Both the position numbers and the translations under genes were made by a program. The notes beneath the pieces were generated by a model. The model saw only the letters and a list, made by a program, of their open reading frames with translations. It made no database searches and was not told the origin of the DNA. A stretch of 7,208 nt of DNA from an uncultured Pseudorhodoferax sp. (GTDB taxonomy: Bacteria; Pseudomonadota; Gammaproteobacteria; Burkholderiales; Burkholderiaceae). Positions 1-6,121 of this stretch are shown one piece after another. Each line of letters starts with the position of its first letter. The stretch's first letter is position 1. Where the stretch lies: contig CAJYRH010000479.1 in the NCBI GenBank assembly GCA_913776795.1, forward strand, positions 1 through 7,208, in the 5' to 3' direction.

Positions 1-974
1 ACGTGCACGAGAAGGCGTACGAGCAGATGGTCCAGCGGCCCTACCTGATGGGCACCTGGATCTGGAACATGTTCGACTTCGGTTCGGGCAACCGGCACGA
101 GGGCGACATCGGCCAGACCAACACCAAGGGCATCGTGACCTTCGGCCGCGATGTGAAGAAGGACGTGCTCTTCTTCTACAAGGCCAACTGGTCACAGGCG
201 CCGGTCACCTACATCGCCGAGCGGCGCCACACCGACCGCGTCTACAAGTCCGCCCAGGTCAAGGTGTACAGCAACGCGGCCTCGGTCGCGCTGCGCGTCA
301 ACGGCGTCGAGGTGGCGCGCAAGACCGCGGCCGAGTGCCCCGTCAAGGTCTGCAATTTCGGCGAGGTGGCGCTCAGCGCGGGCGTCAACACCATCACGGC
401 GGTGGGCACGCACGGCAGCGAGACGGTGACGGACTTCGTCAACTGGAACCTGCCTGAGAAGAACGCGACCAACGTCTACATCGCGGCCGGGCAGCTGACG
501 AGCGGACTCGCGTCCAACGACCCGCTGCTGGGCCGCAACGTCTACGGTTCGGACAACTACTTCCTGAATGGCGACCTGCCGCCGCTGTCGGGCCGAAGCA
601 ACGTGGGCCTGTCGGCCGCCATTGCGATCAACGGCCTGGGCACCACCACCATCCCCGAGACCGGCCGGGTCTGGGACATGTGGCGCGAGGGGAGCAACTT
701 CACCTACGAGATTCCGGTGGCCAACGGCACCTACAAGGTCACCCTCGGCTTCCTGGAGCCCACGGTCACCGCCGCGGGTGCGCGCGTGTTCAACGTCAAC
801 GCCGAAGGTGCCACGGCCATCGCCAACATGGACATCTTCCAGAGCACGGGCGCGATCCGGACGGCGACGGCGCGCAGCTTCACGGCCACGGTCGCCGACG
901 GCACGCTCACGCTGAACTTCGTGGGGGTCCAGGGGCGCGCCATCGTCTCCAACATCGCGGTGGAACGGCAGTAG
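1..974 (+). CDS. Glycoside hydrolase family 2 enzyme (beta-galactosidase type), C-terminal part with DUF4982-like and malectin-like domains, 5'-partial
   Basis: The frame is open from the window edge (first full codon at base 3) to TAG at 972-974, so the N-terminus and most of the catalytic part are missing. The visible part begins with the end of a GH2 TIM barrel: GTWIWNMFDFGSG (about residues 17-29), then a DEGD-like HEGDIGQTN and KGIVTFGRDVKKDVLFFYKANW, all typical of GH2 beta-galactosidases. Residues about 70-150 form a beta-sandwich resembling DUF4982, with the motif ALRVNGVEVARK. Residues about 155-323 resemble a malectin carbohydrate-binding domain (GRVWDMWREG, YKVTLGFLEP, VFNVNAEG, ADGTLTLNF). 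The family hydrolyses terminal beta-galactosides, or sometimes beta-glucuronides, of plant-type polysaccharides and is usually secreted. The signal peptide and catalytic glutamates lie outside the window, so substrate and activity cannot be judged here. The first Met-like codon (GTG at 3) is not a real start. Confidence 0.88.
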   Translation, partial: VHEKAYEQMVQRPYLMGTWIWNMFDFGSGNRHEGDIGQTNTKGIVTFGRDVKKDVLFFYKANWSQAPVTYIAERRHTDRVYKSAQVKVYSNAASVALRVNGVEVARKTAAECPVKVCNFGEVALSAGVNTITAVGTHGSETVTDFVNWNLPEKNATNVYIAAGQLTSGLASNDPLLGRNVYGSDNYFLNGDLPPLSGRSNVGLSAAIAINGLGTTTIPETGRVWDMWREGSNFTYEIPVANGTYKVTLGFLEPTVTAAGARVFNVNAEGATAIANMDIFQSTGAIRTATARSFTATVADGTLTLNFVGVQGRAIVSNIAVERQ

Positions 975-1000
975 CAAGGCAGGCGCGCACTGGGCCGACC

Positions 1001-1042
1001 CGGCGAGCGACCGTCCCGCGCAGCGGCGGTGGGCGCTCGCCG
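1001..1042 (+). other. Possible stem-loop between the hydrolase and ABC genes
   Basis: A perfect 9-base inverted repeat pairs CGGCGAGCG (1001-1009) with CGCTCGCCG (1034-1042) across a 24-base GC-rich loop. It lies in the 79-base gap between the GH2 stop and the ABC ATPase start. No T-run follows, so it is not a classical intrinsic terminator, and in such GC-rich DNA it may be chance. No other clear terminator separates the two genes. Confidence 0.22.
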
Positions 1043-1047
1043 ACAAT
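1042..1047 (+). promoter_or_regulatory. Candidate -10 element for a leaderless nodI-like transcript
   Basis: GACAAT ends exactly six bases before the ATG at 1054. A transcript starting at the usual distance from this hexamer would begin at the A of the start codon. No Shine-Dalgarno sequence is visible upstream of the ATG, which fits leaderless initiation. No convincing -35 is present, and the hexamer matches the consensus only at four positions. The same geometry recurs at the pseudoprotease start at 4304. Confidence 0.4.
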
Positions 1048-1053
1048 GGCCGG

Positions 1054-2004
1054 ATGCCCTCCCCCCTGTTCGACGCCCAGGCGCTGACCAAGCGCTATGG
1101 GAACAACACCGTGGTCGACGACCTGTCGTTCGCCATCGCGCCTGGCGAATGCCTGGGCGTGATCGGCCCGAACGGTGCCGGCAAGACCACCACCATCCGC
1201 ATGTGCCTGGGCCAGACGGCGCCGGACGCCGGCAGCATCGGTTACCACGCGGCTGACGGTCGCACCTTGCAGATGCCGGCCGACGCGCTGGCGATCAAGG
1301 CCGAACTGGGTGTGGTGGCCCAGTCCGACACGCTGGACCCGGACTTCGACTGCAGCGAGAACCTGATCGTCTACGGCCGCTACTTCGGCATGCGCCGCAG
1401 CGACATCCAGGCCCGCGTTCCGCAACTGCTGGAGTTCGCCGCGCTGACCAGCAAGGCCCACGCCCGGCCGACCGAGCTGTCGGGCGGCATGCGCCGGCGG
1501 CTGAGCCTGGCGCGCGCCCTGGTCAACAACCCACGCCTGCTGCTGCTCGACGAGCCCACGACCGGGCTGGACCCGCAGGCCCGCCACCTGATGTGGGAGC
1601 GGCTGCAACTGCTGCTGCAGCAGGGCAAGTCCATCCTGCTGACCACCCACTTCATGGACGAGGCCGAGCGCCTGTGCTCGCGCCTGCTGGTGCTCGACCA
1701 TGGCAAAAAGATCGCCGAGGGCGCGCCGCGCGCGCTGATCGCCGAGCACCTGGAACCCGACGTGGTCGAGGTCTACGGCAACGGCGCGCTGGCGCTGGCC
1801 AGGGACGATGCGCACGCGCCGCTGCGCGCACTGGCTGCACGCGTGGAAGTCAGCGGCGAGACCGTGTTCTTCTACACGCGCGAGGCCAAGCCGCTGCTCG
1901 ACGCGCTGGGCGCGCACGGGCAGATCCGCACGCTGCACCGGCCAGCCAATCTGGAAGACCTGTTCCTCAAGCTGACAGGTCGGCAAATCAGGGACGACGC
2001 GTGA
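1054..2004 (+). CDS. nodI: ABC exporter ATP-binding protein, NodI family
   Basis: A 316-residue cytoplasmic ATPase that powers export through the adjoining permease. Visible motifs are Walker A GPNGAGKT (38-45), Q-loop Gln90 in GVVAQSDTLD, signature LSGGM (142-146), Walker B LLLLDE (162-167), D-loop GLDP (171-174) and H-loop His199 in TTHFMDEAERL, so the nucleotide-binding domain is complete. The text after the Q-loop (ENLIVYGRYFGM), the ARHLMWERL stretch and the C-terminal SGETVFFYT and NLEDLFLKLTGRQI closely resemble rhizobial NodI, as does the length. NodI with NodJ exports lipo-chitin oligosaccharides in rhizobia. Homologues are widespread in Burkholderiales that do not nodulate, and nothing here suggests Nod factor genes, so the symbol marks the family and the cargo is unknown. 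ATG 1054 is chosen because homology starts soon after and a -10-like hexamer sits at leaderless distance. The stop overlaps the permease start. Confidence 0.92.
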   Translation: MPSPLFDAQALTKRYGNNTVVDDLSFAIAPGECLGVIGPNGAGKTTTIRMCLGQTAPDAGSIGYHAADGRTLQMPADALAIKAELGVVAQSDTLDPDFDCSENLIVYGRYFGMRRSDIQARVPQLLEFAALTSKAHARPTELSGGMRRRLSLARALVNNPRLLLLDEPTTGLDPQARHLMWERLQLLLQQGKSILLTTHFMDEAERLCSRLLVLDHGKKIAEGAPRALIAEHLEPDVVEVYGNGALALARDDAHAPLRALAARVEVSGETVFFYTREAKPLLDALGAHGQIRTLHRPANLEDLFLKLTGRQIRDDA

Positions 2005-2804
2005 TGAACAACCCAAGCATCTGGCGCACGCCACAGATCTCCGGCCGCTGGTGGCCCGTGTTCCTGCGCAACCTCCTGGTCTGGCGCAAGCTGGCCATCC
2101 CCAGCCTGGTCGGCAACATCGCCGAGCCGCTGATGTGGCTCGTGGCCTTCGGCTACGGCATGGGCGCGCTGGTCGGCCAGGTGCAGGTGGGCGGCGAGAA
2201 GGTGCCCTACATCCTGTTCCTGGCGTCGGGCTCGATCTGCATGAGCGCGATGAACGCGGCCTCGTTCGAGGCGCTGTACTCGGCCTTCTCGCGCATGCAC
2301 GTGCAAAAGACCTGGGAGGGCATCATGAACGCGCCCGTGAACCTGGACAACCTGGTGCTGGCCGAGTTGCTGTGGGCCGCGTTCAAGGCCATCTTCACGG
2401 TCACGGCCATCCTGTGCGTGATGCTGGCGCTGGGCATCAGCCACAGCTGGAAGCTGCTGGTGGCGCTGCCCGTGCTGCTGGCGGCCGGCATCATGTTCAG
2501 CGCCATCGCACTGATCTTCAACGCGCTGGCCAAGGGCTACGACTTCTTCACCTACTACTTCACGCTGGTGCTCACGCCCATGATGTTCCTGTCGGGCGTG
2601 TTCTTCCCGCGCGAGCAGCTGCCCGAGATCGTGCGCCTCGTGTCCGACTGGCTGCCGCTGACCAACGCGGTCGAGCTGGTGCGCCCGCTGTTCATGGACC
2701 GTTGGCCCGCGCACGCGTTGCGGCACGGACTCGTGGTGGTGGCGTACGCCGTGGTGGCGTTCTGGGTGGCCCTGGCCCTGACGCGGCGCCGCTTCCGCGC
2801 CTGA
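2004..2804 (+). CDS. nodJ: ABC-2 type exporter permease, NodJ family
   Basis: A 266-residue inner-membrane protein, the usual NodJ length. Its ATG shares one base with the TGA of the ATPase gene (TGATG), implying translational coupling and joint complex formation. About six hydrophobic segments are visible: near residues 33-58, 67-92, 117-145, 151-175, 182-202 and 243-260, with a basic C-terminal tail (RRRFRA). The N-terminal FLRNLLVWRKL, the GNIAEP segment, the EALYSAFSRMHVQKTWEGI stretch before segment 3 and the SGVFFPREQLPE loop (197-208) are characteristic of the ABC-2/NodJ family. A GTG at 2001 is in frame, but ATG 2004 is the better start because it gives the coupled overlap. It should form the export channel, and the substrate is not predictable from sequence. 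The gene is followed directly by the AT-rich island, and no intrinsic terminator is seen. Confidence 0.91.
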   Translation: MNNPSIWRTPQISGRWWPVFLRNLLVWRKLAIPSLVGNIAEPLMWLVAFGYGMGALVGQVQVGGEKVPYILFLASGSICMSAMNAASFEALYSAFSRMHVQKTWEGIMNAPVNLDNLVLAELLWAAFKAIFTVTAILCVMLALGISHSWKLLVALPVLLAAGIMFSAIALIFNALAKGYDFFTYYFTLVLTPMMFLSGVFFPREQLPEIVRLVSDWLPLTNAVELVRPLFMDRWPAHALRHGLVVVAYAVVAFWVALALTRRRFRA

Positions 2805-2833
2805 CAAATCTATTCAAGCATGATGGCAAACCG

Positions 2834-2860
2834 TTGAATTCAATGGCTGTTGAATAGAAT
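2834..2860 (+). promoter_or_regulatory. Candidate promoter of the yjjJ-like gene
   Basis: TAGAAT at 2855-2860 matches the -10 consensus at five of six positions. TTGAAT at 2834-2839 resembles a -35, but the 15-base spacer is short (16 if GTTGAA at 2833 is used). Transcription would begin near 2867 and give a leader of about 26 bases before ATG 2893. A second possibility is CAGAAT at 2875-2880, placed six bases before GTG 2887 for leaderless initiation. Both overlap the operator repeats. Confidence 0.4.
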
Positions 2861-2872
2861 TTATCTATTCAA
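2850..2872 (+). repeat. Inverted repeat with 9-bp arms (inner operator)
   Basis: TTGAATAGA (2850-2858) and TCTATTCAA (2864-2872) are perfect reverse complements separated by five bases (ATTTA). The 14-base arm-to-arm repeat distance puts the two half-sites close to one and a half helical turns apart. The left arm overlaps the candidate -10, so bound protein would block RNA polymerase. Confidence 0.7.
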
Positions 2873-2892
2873 TCCAGAATTCAACGGTGCGC

Positions 2893-4218
2893 ATGAACCT
2901 GTCCGGCGAAATCCTGTCCTGGCTGCGCAGCCATGGCAGCGTGGCGACCAGCGCCGGGCTGCAGCAGGCGCTGGGCGTGAGCCAGCCAACCGTCTCGCGC
3001 GCGCTGGCGCCACTGGTGCAGGCTGGCACCTTGCGCAAGGTGGGGGCGGCGCGCTCGCAGCGCTACCTGCTCACGCGCGAGGTGGCCGGCGTGGGCCGCG
3101 AGGTGCCCATCGTGCGCATCGATGCACAGGGCCGCCCGGCACCGTTCGCCCGCATGCTGCCCCTGGCCGGCGGCGCGTTCTGGGTCGACGAAGCCGACGG
3201 CGTGCAGGCCCGGCACGACGGCCTGCCTTGGTTCCTGGACGACATGCGGCCCCAGGGCTTCATGGGCCGCACCTTTGCCCATGCCCACCCTGAACTGCAG
3301 CTGGGCAACGATCCGCGCCACTGGAGCGACGACGACGTGCTGCGCGCCCTGGTGCTGTTCGGCGACGACCTGCCCGGCAACCTGGTGGTCGGCGAGCCTG
3401 CGTTCCAGCGCTTGCAGACCTTGCCGGAGCGCGCCTCGCGCGTGGACTCGGCGGCGGACTACCCGCGCCTGGCCGAGCAGGCCATGCAGGGCACGCACCC
3501 GGGTTCCTCGGCCGGTGGCGAGCAGCCCAAGTTCTGCACCATCAGCGGGGGGCGGCCGGTGCTGGTGAAGTTCTCGCCGGCCGACGACGCGCCGGTGGCC
3601 CAGCGCACGCGCGACCTGCTGCTCTGCGAGCACCTGGCCTTGCAGACGCTGGCAGCGGACGGCATCGCCGCCGCGCGCACGCAGGTGAGCATGGCAGCGG
3701 GCCGGGTCTTCCTGGAGTCCGAACGCTTCGACCGCAGCGTGCATGGCGGCAGGATCGGCCGCATCGGCATGGTCTCTCTGCAGGTCTACGACGCCGAATA
3801 CGTGGGCGAGATGGACAACTGGGCCGCCACCGCCACGCGCATGGCGGCGCGCCAGCTGCTGCGCCCGGCCGACGCCGCCACGCTGTGCCTGCTGGAAGCC
3901 TACGGCGTGCTGATCGCCAACACCGACCGGCACTACGGCAACATCTCCCTGCTGATCGACGCCGGCGGCGACTGGGCGCTGGCGCCGTGCTACGACATGC
4001 TGCCCATGCTCTATGCGCCGGTGGGCAACGAGCTCGTGCCGCGCGAATTCGCGGCACGGCCACTCGGGCCCACGGCCGCCACGCTGCCGTTCTGGGCCCG
4101 CGCGCAGGCCCTGGCGCTGGCGTTCTGGCAGGCGGTCGAGGGCGATGCGCGGGTGTCGGAGGGCTTTCGCAGGATTGCCGGCGAGAACGCCCGGCATGTG
4201 GGCGCAGCCACCGCCTGA
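2893..4218 (+). CDS. yjjJ: HipA-family serine/threonine kinase of YjjJ type with N-terminal helix-turn-helix
   Basis: A 441-residue cytoplasmic protein; E. coli YjjJ is about the same size. Residues about 1-60 form a winged helix-turn-helix (ALGVSQPTVSRALAPLVQAG near 25-45), a part that HipA itself lacks. The rest is a HipA-like kinase: P-loop-like GSSAGGEQPKF (204-214, with candidate autophosphorylation serines 205/206), ATP-binding Lys226 in VLVKFS, catalytic Asp345 and Asn350 in NTDRHYGN, and metal-binding Asp368 in CYDMLP. The Asp345/Asn350/Asp368 spacing equals HipA D309/N314/D332, so the enzyme should be active. The family phosphorylates translation-related proteins and slows growth, and the E. 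coli member is reported as a toxin. No HipB-like gene is adjacent, so the fused HTH probably does the DNA binding. ATG 2893 is preferred; GTG 2887 in the same frame would add two residues. No strong ribosome-binding site is seen. Confidence 0.88.
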   Translation: MNLSGEILSWLRSHGSVATSAGLQQALGVSQPTVSRALAPLVQAGTLRKVGAARSQRYLLTREVAGVGREVPIVRIDAQGRPAPFARMLPLAGGAFWVDEADGVQARHDGLPWFLDDMRPQGFMGRTFAHAHPELQLGNDPRHWSDDDVLRALVLFGDDLPGNLVVGEPAFQRLQTLPERASRVDSAADYPRLAEQAMQGTHPGSSAGGEQPKFCTISGGRPVLVKFSPADDAPVAQRTRDLLLCEHLALQTLAADGIAAARTQVSMAAGRVFLESERFDRSVHGGRIGRIGMVSLQVYDAEYVGEMDNWAATATRMAARQLLRPADAATLCLLEAYGVLIANTDRHYGNISLLIDAGGDWALAPCYDMLPMLYAPVGNELVPREFAARPLGPTAATLPFWARAQALALAFWQAVEGDARVSEGFRRIAGENARHVGAATA

Positions 4219-4291
4219 AGGCAGCCGGCGCGGGCCACTGTCTCTCCGCAACATGGACGATGGCTGCCGTAGGGGATGCCATGCCGGCCGA

Positions 4292-4297
4292 TAGCAT
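4292..4297 (+). promoter_or_regulatory. Candidate -10 element for a leaderless pseudoprotease transcript
   Basis: TAGCAT fits the TAnnnT core of a -10 and ends exactly six bases before ATG 4304, so transcription would start at the start codon. There is no Shine-Dalgarno sequence before the ATG and no clear -35. The 85-base gap after the yjjJ stop (4219-4303) otherwise holds only a weak 7-base inverted repeat (GGCAGCC 4220-4226, GGCTGCC 4262-4268) and no T-run terminator. Confidence 0.4.
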
Positions 4298-4307
4298 GCG
4301 CGCATGC
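4294..4307 (+). repeat. 14-bp perfect palindrome over the start codon
   Basis: GCATGCGCGCATGC is its own reverse complement. It covers the end of the putative -10, the interval to the start, and the ATG at 4304-4306. It could be a regulator site or an RNA self-pairing site that hides the start codon, but alternating GC-rich sequence can also arise by chance. Confidence 0.4.
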
Positions 4308-6121
4308 AATCCGAAAATTTGTTACACGCCTGGTGCGCCGCCGGCCTGGCATGGCTGGGCCTGAGTGGGCCGGCCGTGGCCCTCACGGCCCAGCAGGTCT
4401 ACGCCCAGACCAATGCGGCCGTGGCGGCGCTGGACATCGTGGACGCAGAAGGCCAGCGCATCGGCGAGCGCAGTGCCACCCAGGTGGGGCCACGCCAGTT
4501 CGTCACCGTCTGCGAAGGCATCGATGCCACGGGCAGCCTGCGCCTGCGCGTGGGGACCGACCAGGCCACGGCGCGCCTGGAGGCGCGCGACCGCGAGCGC
4601 AACCTGTGCCTGCTGCAGGCGCAGCAACCGCTGGGCCAGCCGCTGCCGGCGCATGCCTCGCTGCCGCAGGCAGGGCAGCGCGTGTTCGCCGTGTCCAACG
4701 CGCTGGGGCTGGGGGTGGGCATCTCCGAAGGCGTGGTCGCCGGCGTGCGGCAGGATGCGGCCGGCACGCTGATCCAGTTCACGGCGCCCATTTCGCCCGG
4801 CTCGGAGGGCGGCGCCCTTCTCGATGACGCCGGCCGGCTGCTGGCCATCCTGGACTACCGCCGCCGCGACGGCCAGAACGTCAACTTCGGCGCCCCGGTC
4901 GCATGGCTGGCCGACATCGCGCCGCGCGCAGCCGCCGCTGCCGAACAGCTGGCACGCCTGGACGCCGGCCACGCGCTGGCGCAGCAAACGCAGTGGCAGG
5001 CCCTGGCGGCGCATGCGGCGCAGTGGCTGGCGGCGCAGCCGGGGCAGGCCGACGCGCTGCGCTTCGCAGCCGAGGCGGCCCGCGCGCTGCAACGGCCCGA
5101 GGACGCGCTGAACGCCTGGCGTGCGCTGCGGCGCGCCCGCCCGCAGGACGCGCAGGCCGGCCTGGACCTGGCCGAGGCGCTGCTCCAGCAGCAACAGCTG
5201 GCCGAGGCGACCACACTGGCGCGCCAGCTCGTGGCCGAGCATGGCGGCGAGGCACAGGCCCACTGGCTGCTGGCGCGCGCGCTGCATGCGGCTGGCGAAC
5301 TCGATGCGGCCGAGTCGTCCTACCGCCGCGCGCTGGGCGCCAACCCCTGGCTGGTCGGTGCCTACCGCGGGCTGGCGGCGCTGGCGCAGGCGCGCAACGA
5401 CGACAGCACCGCCGTGGCCATCTTCAGCCGCCTGTCCGGCCTGTACCCGGACGAGGCCTGGCCGCGCCAGCAGCTGCTGGACGCGCTGCTGCGCGCCAAG
5501 GACTTTGCGCGTGCGCATGCCGAACTGCAGAACCTGCCATCCGCGTACGCCGACAGCGCCGAAGGCTGGGCCGTGCGCGGCGTGGTGGCGGCGCGCATGG
5601 GCCGGCCCGAAGCCGCAGTGCAGGCGCTGCGCACCGGCCTGGCACGCGAACCGCAGGACAGCGCCTGGGTGCTGGCCGAGCTGGGCAGGGCACTGGCCGG
5701 CCTGGAGCGCTACCCCGAAGCCATTGCCGCGCTGCGCGACGCCGTGCAGCGCGAGCCGGGCACCGCGCGCTGGCGACTCATGCTGGGCGATGCGCTGCGC
5801 CTGGGCGGCCGGGGCGAGGAAGCACTGGCCACGGCACGTCAGCTGGTGGCAGAGCAGCCCGGCGTGGCCGCGCATTGGACGCTGCAGGGCCAGACGCTGA
5901 TCTGGCTCGACCGCCACGCCGAGGCCTTGCCGGCCATCGAGCGCGCGCTGCAGCTCGAACCGCGCGACCCCGGGCTGTGGGTGTCCCTGGCGCTGGTGCA
6001 CCAGAACCTGGGCCAGCGCGCAGCCACCGCCGAGGCCGTGCGCCGCCTGCGCGAGCTCGATCCCGCGCGCGCCGAGCTGGCCTACCGCAGCCACGTGCTG
6101 CCCTTCGAGGAGGTCCGGTGA
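4304..6121 (+). CDS. Exported trypsin-fold pseudoprotease with C-terminal TPR solenoid
   Basis: 605 residues. A hydrophobic segment (about 11-26, ending GPAVA) suggests a signal peptide and a periplasmic site. Residues about 30-205 align by eye with the trypsin/HtrA-like domain of the next gene: TVCEGI against TNCHVV, RNLCLL against LDLCLL, VSNALGLG against VGNPLGFG, and SPGSEGGALLD against SPGSSGGGLFD. The catalytic positions are therefore Glu71 (for His), Asn100 (for Asp) and Glu168 (for Ser), so peptidase activity is not expected although the fold motifs remain. Residues about 215-595 form roughly ten TPR units of 34 residues, a protein-binding superhelix; clear ones include YPEAIAALRDAVQREPG and HAEALPAIERALQLEPRDP. 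No PDZ domain is visible. The stop overlaps the start of the active paralogue (TGATG). A scaffold, adaptor or regulator of that protease is the natural guess; this is inference. Confidence 0.85.
   Translation: MQSENLLHAWCAAGLAWLGLSGPAVALTAQQVYAQTNAAVAALDIVDAEGQRIGERSATQVGPRQFVTVCEGIDATGSLRLRVGTDQATARLEARDRERNLCLLQAQQPLGQPLPAHASLPQAGQRVFAVSNALGLGVGISEGVVAGVRQDAAGTLIQFTAPISPGSEGGALLDDAGRLLAILDYRRRDGQNVNFGAPVAWLADIAPRAAAAAEQLARLDAGHALAQQTQWQALAAHAAQWLAAQPGQADALRFAAEAARALQRPEDALNAWRALRRARPQDAQAGLDLAEALLQQQQLAEATTLARQLVAEHGGEAQAHWLLARALHAAGELDAAESSYRRALGANPWLVGAYRGLAALAQARNDDSTAVAIFSRLSGLYPDEAWPRQQLLDALLRAKDFARAHAELQNLPSAYADSAEGWAVRGVVAARMGRPEAAVQALRTGLAREPQDSAWVLAELGRALAGLERYPEAIAALRDAVQREPGTARWRLMLGDALRLGGRGEEALATARQLVAEQPGVAAHWTLQGQTLIWLDRHAEALPAIERALQLEPRDPGLWVSLALVHQNLGQRAATAEAVRRLRELDPARAELAYRSHVLPFEEVR

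Larger units (their letters stand above)
2809..2887 (+). promoter_or_regulatory. AT-rich operator array upstream of the yjjJ-like gene
   Basis: This gap is 34% G+C (28 of 82 bases over 2805-2886) among very GC-rich genes. The hexamer TTGAAT or its complement ATTCAA occurs at 2812-2817, 2834-2839 overlapping 2838-2843, 2850-2855, 2867-2872 and 2879-2884. The nonamer TCTATTCAA occurs at 2809-2817 and exactly again at 2864-2872, with its reverse complement at 2850-2858. Such clustered, symmetric half-sites point to binding by a dimeric regulator. The obvious candidate is the helix-turn-helix domain at the N-terminus of the downstream kinase itself, giving autoregulation; this is inference. Confidence 0.65.
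2831..2887 (+). repeat. Inverted repeat with 11-bp arms (outer operator)
   Basis: CCGTTGAATTC (2831-2841) and GAATTCAACGG (2877-2887) are perfect reverse complements. They flank the inner repeat almost concentrically (centre 2859 against 2861). The left arm also contains part of the 10-base perfect palindrome TTGAATTCAA (2834-2843). Each arm holds a TTGAAT-type half-site. Confidence 0.65.

Noticed and set aside
907..2034. 375-codon minus-strand open frame opposite the ABC ATPase
   Set aside because: It overlaps a complete NodI-type ATPase on the other strand and has no domain signature of its own.
2809..2887. CRISPR array or recombination attachment site
   Set aside because: The repeat units are 6 to 11 bases with irregular spacing and mixed orientation, there is no cas or integrase gene, and the pattern suits an operator.
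4220..4268. Inverted repeat GGCAGCC/GGCTGCC after the yjjJ stop as a terminator
   Set aside because: The arms are only 7 bases, the loop is 35 bases and no T-run follows.
2881..4386. 501-codon minus-strand open frame opposite the yjjJ-like gene
   Set aside because: It has shadow-ORF composition (Arg, His, Gln, Ala) and the plus strand has every kinase motif in place.
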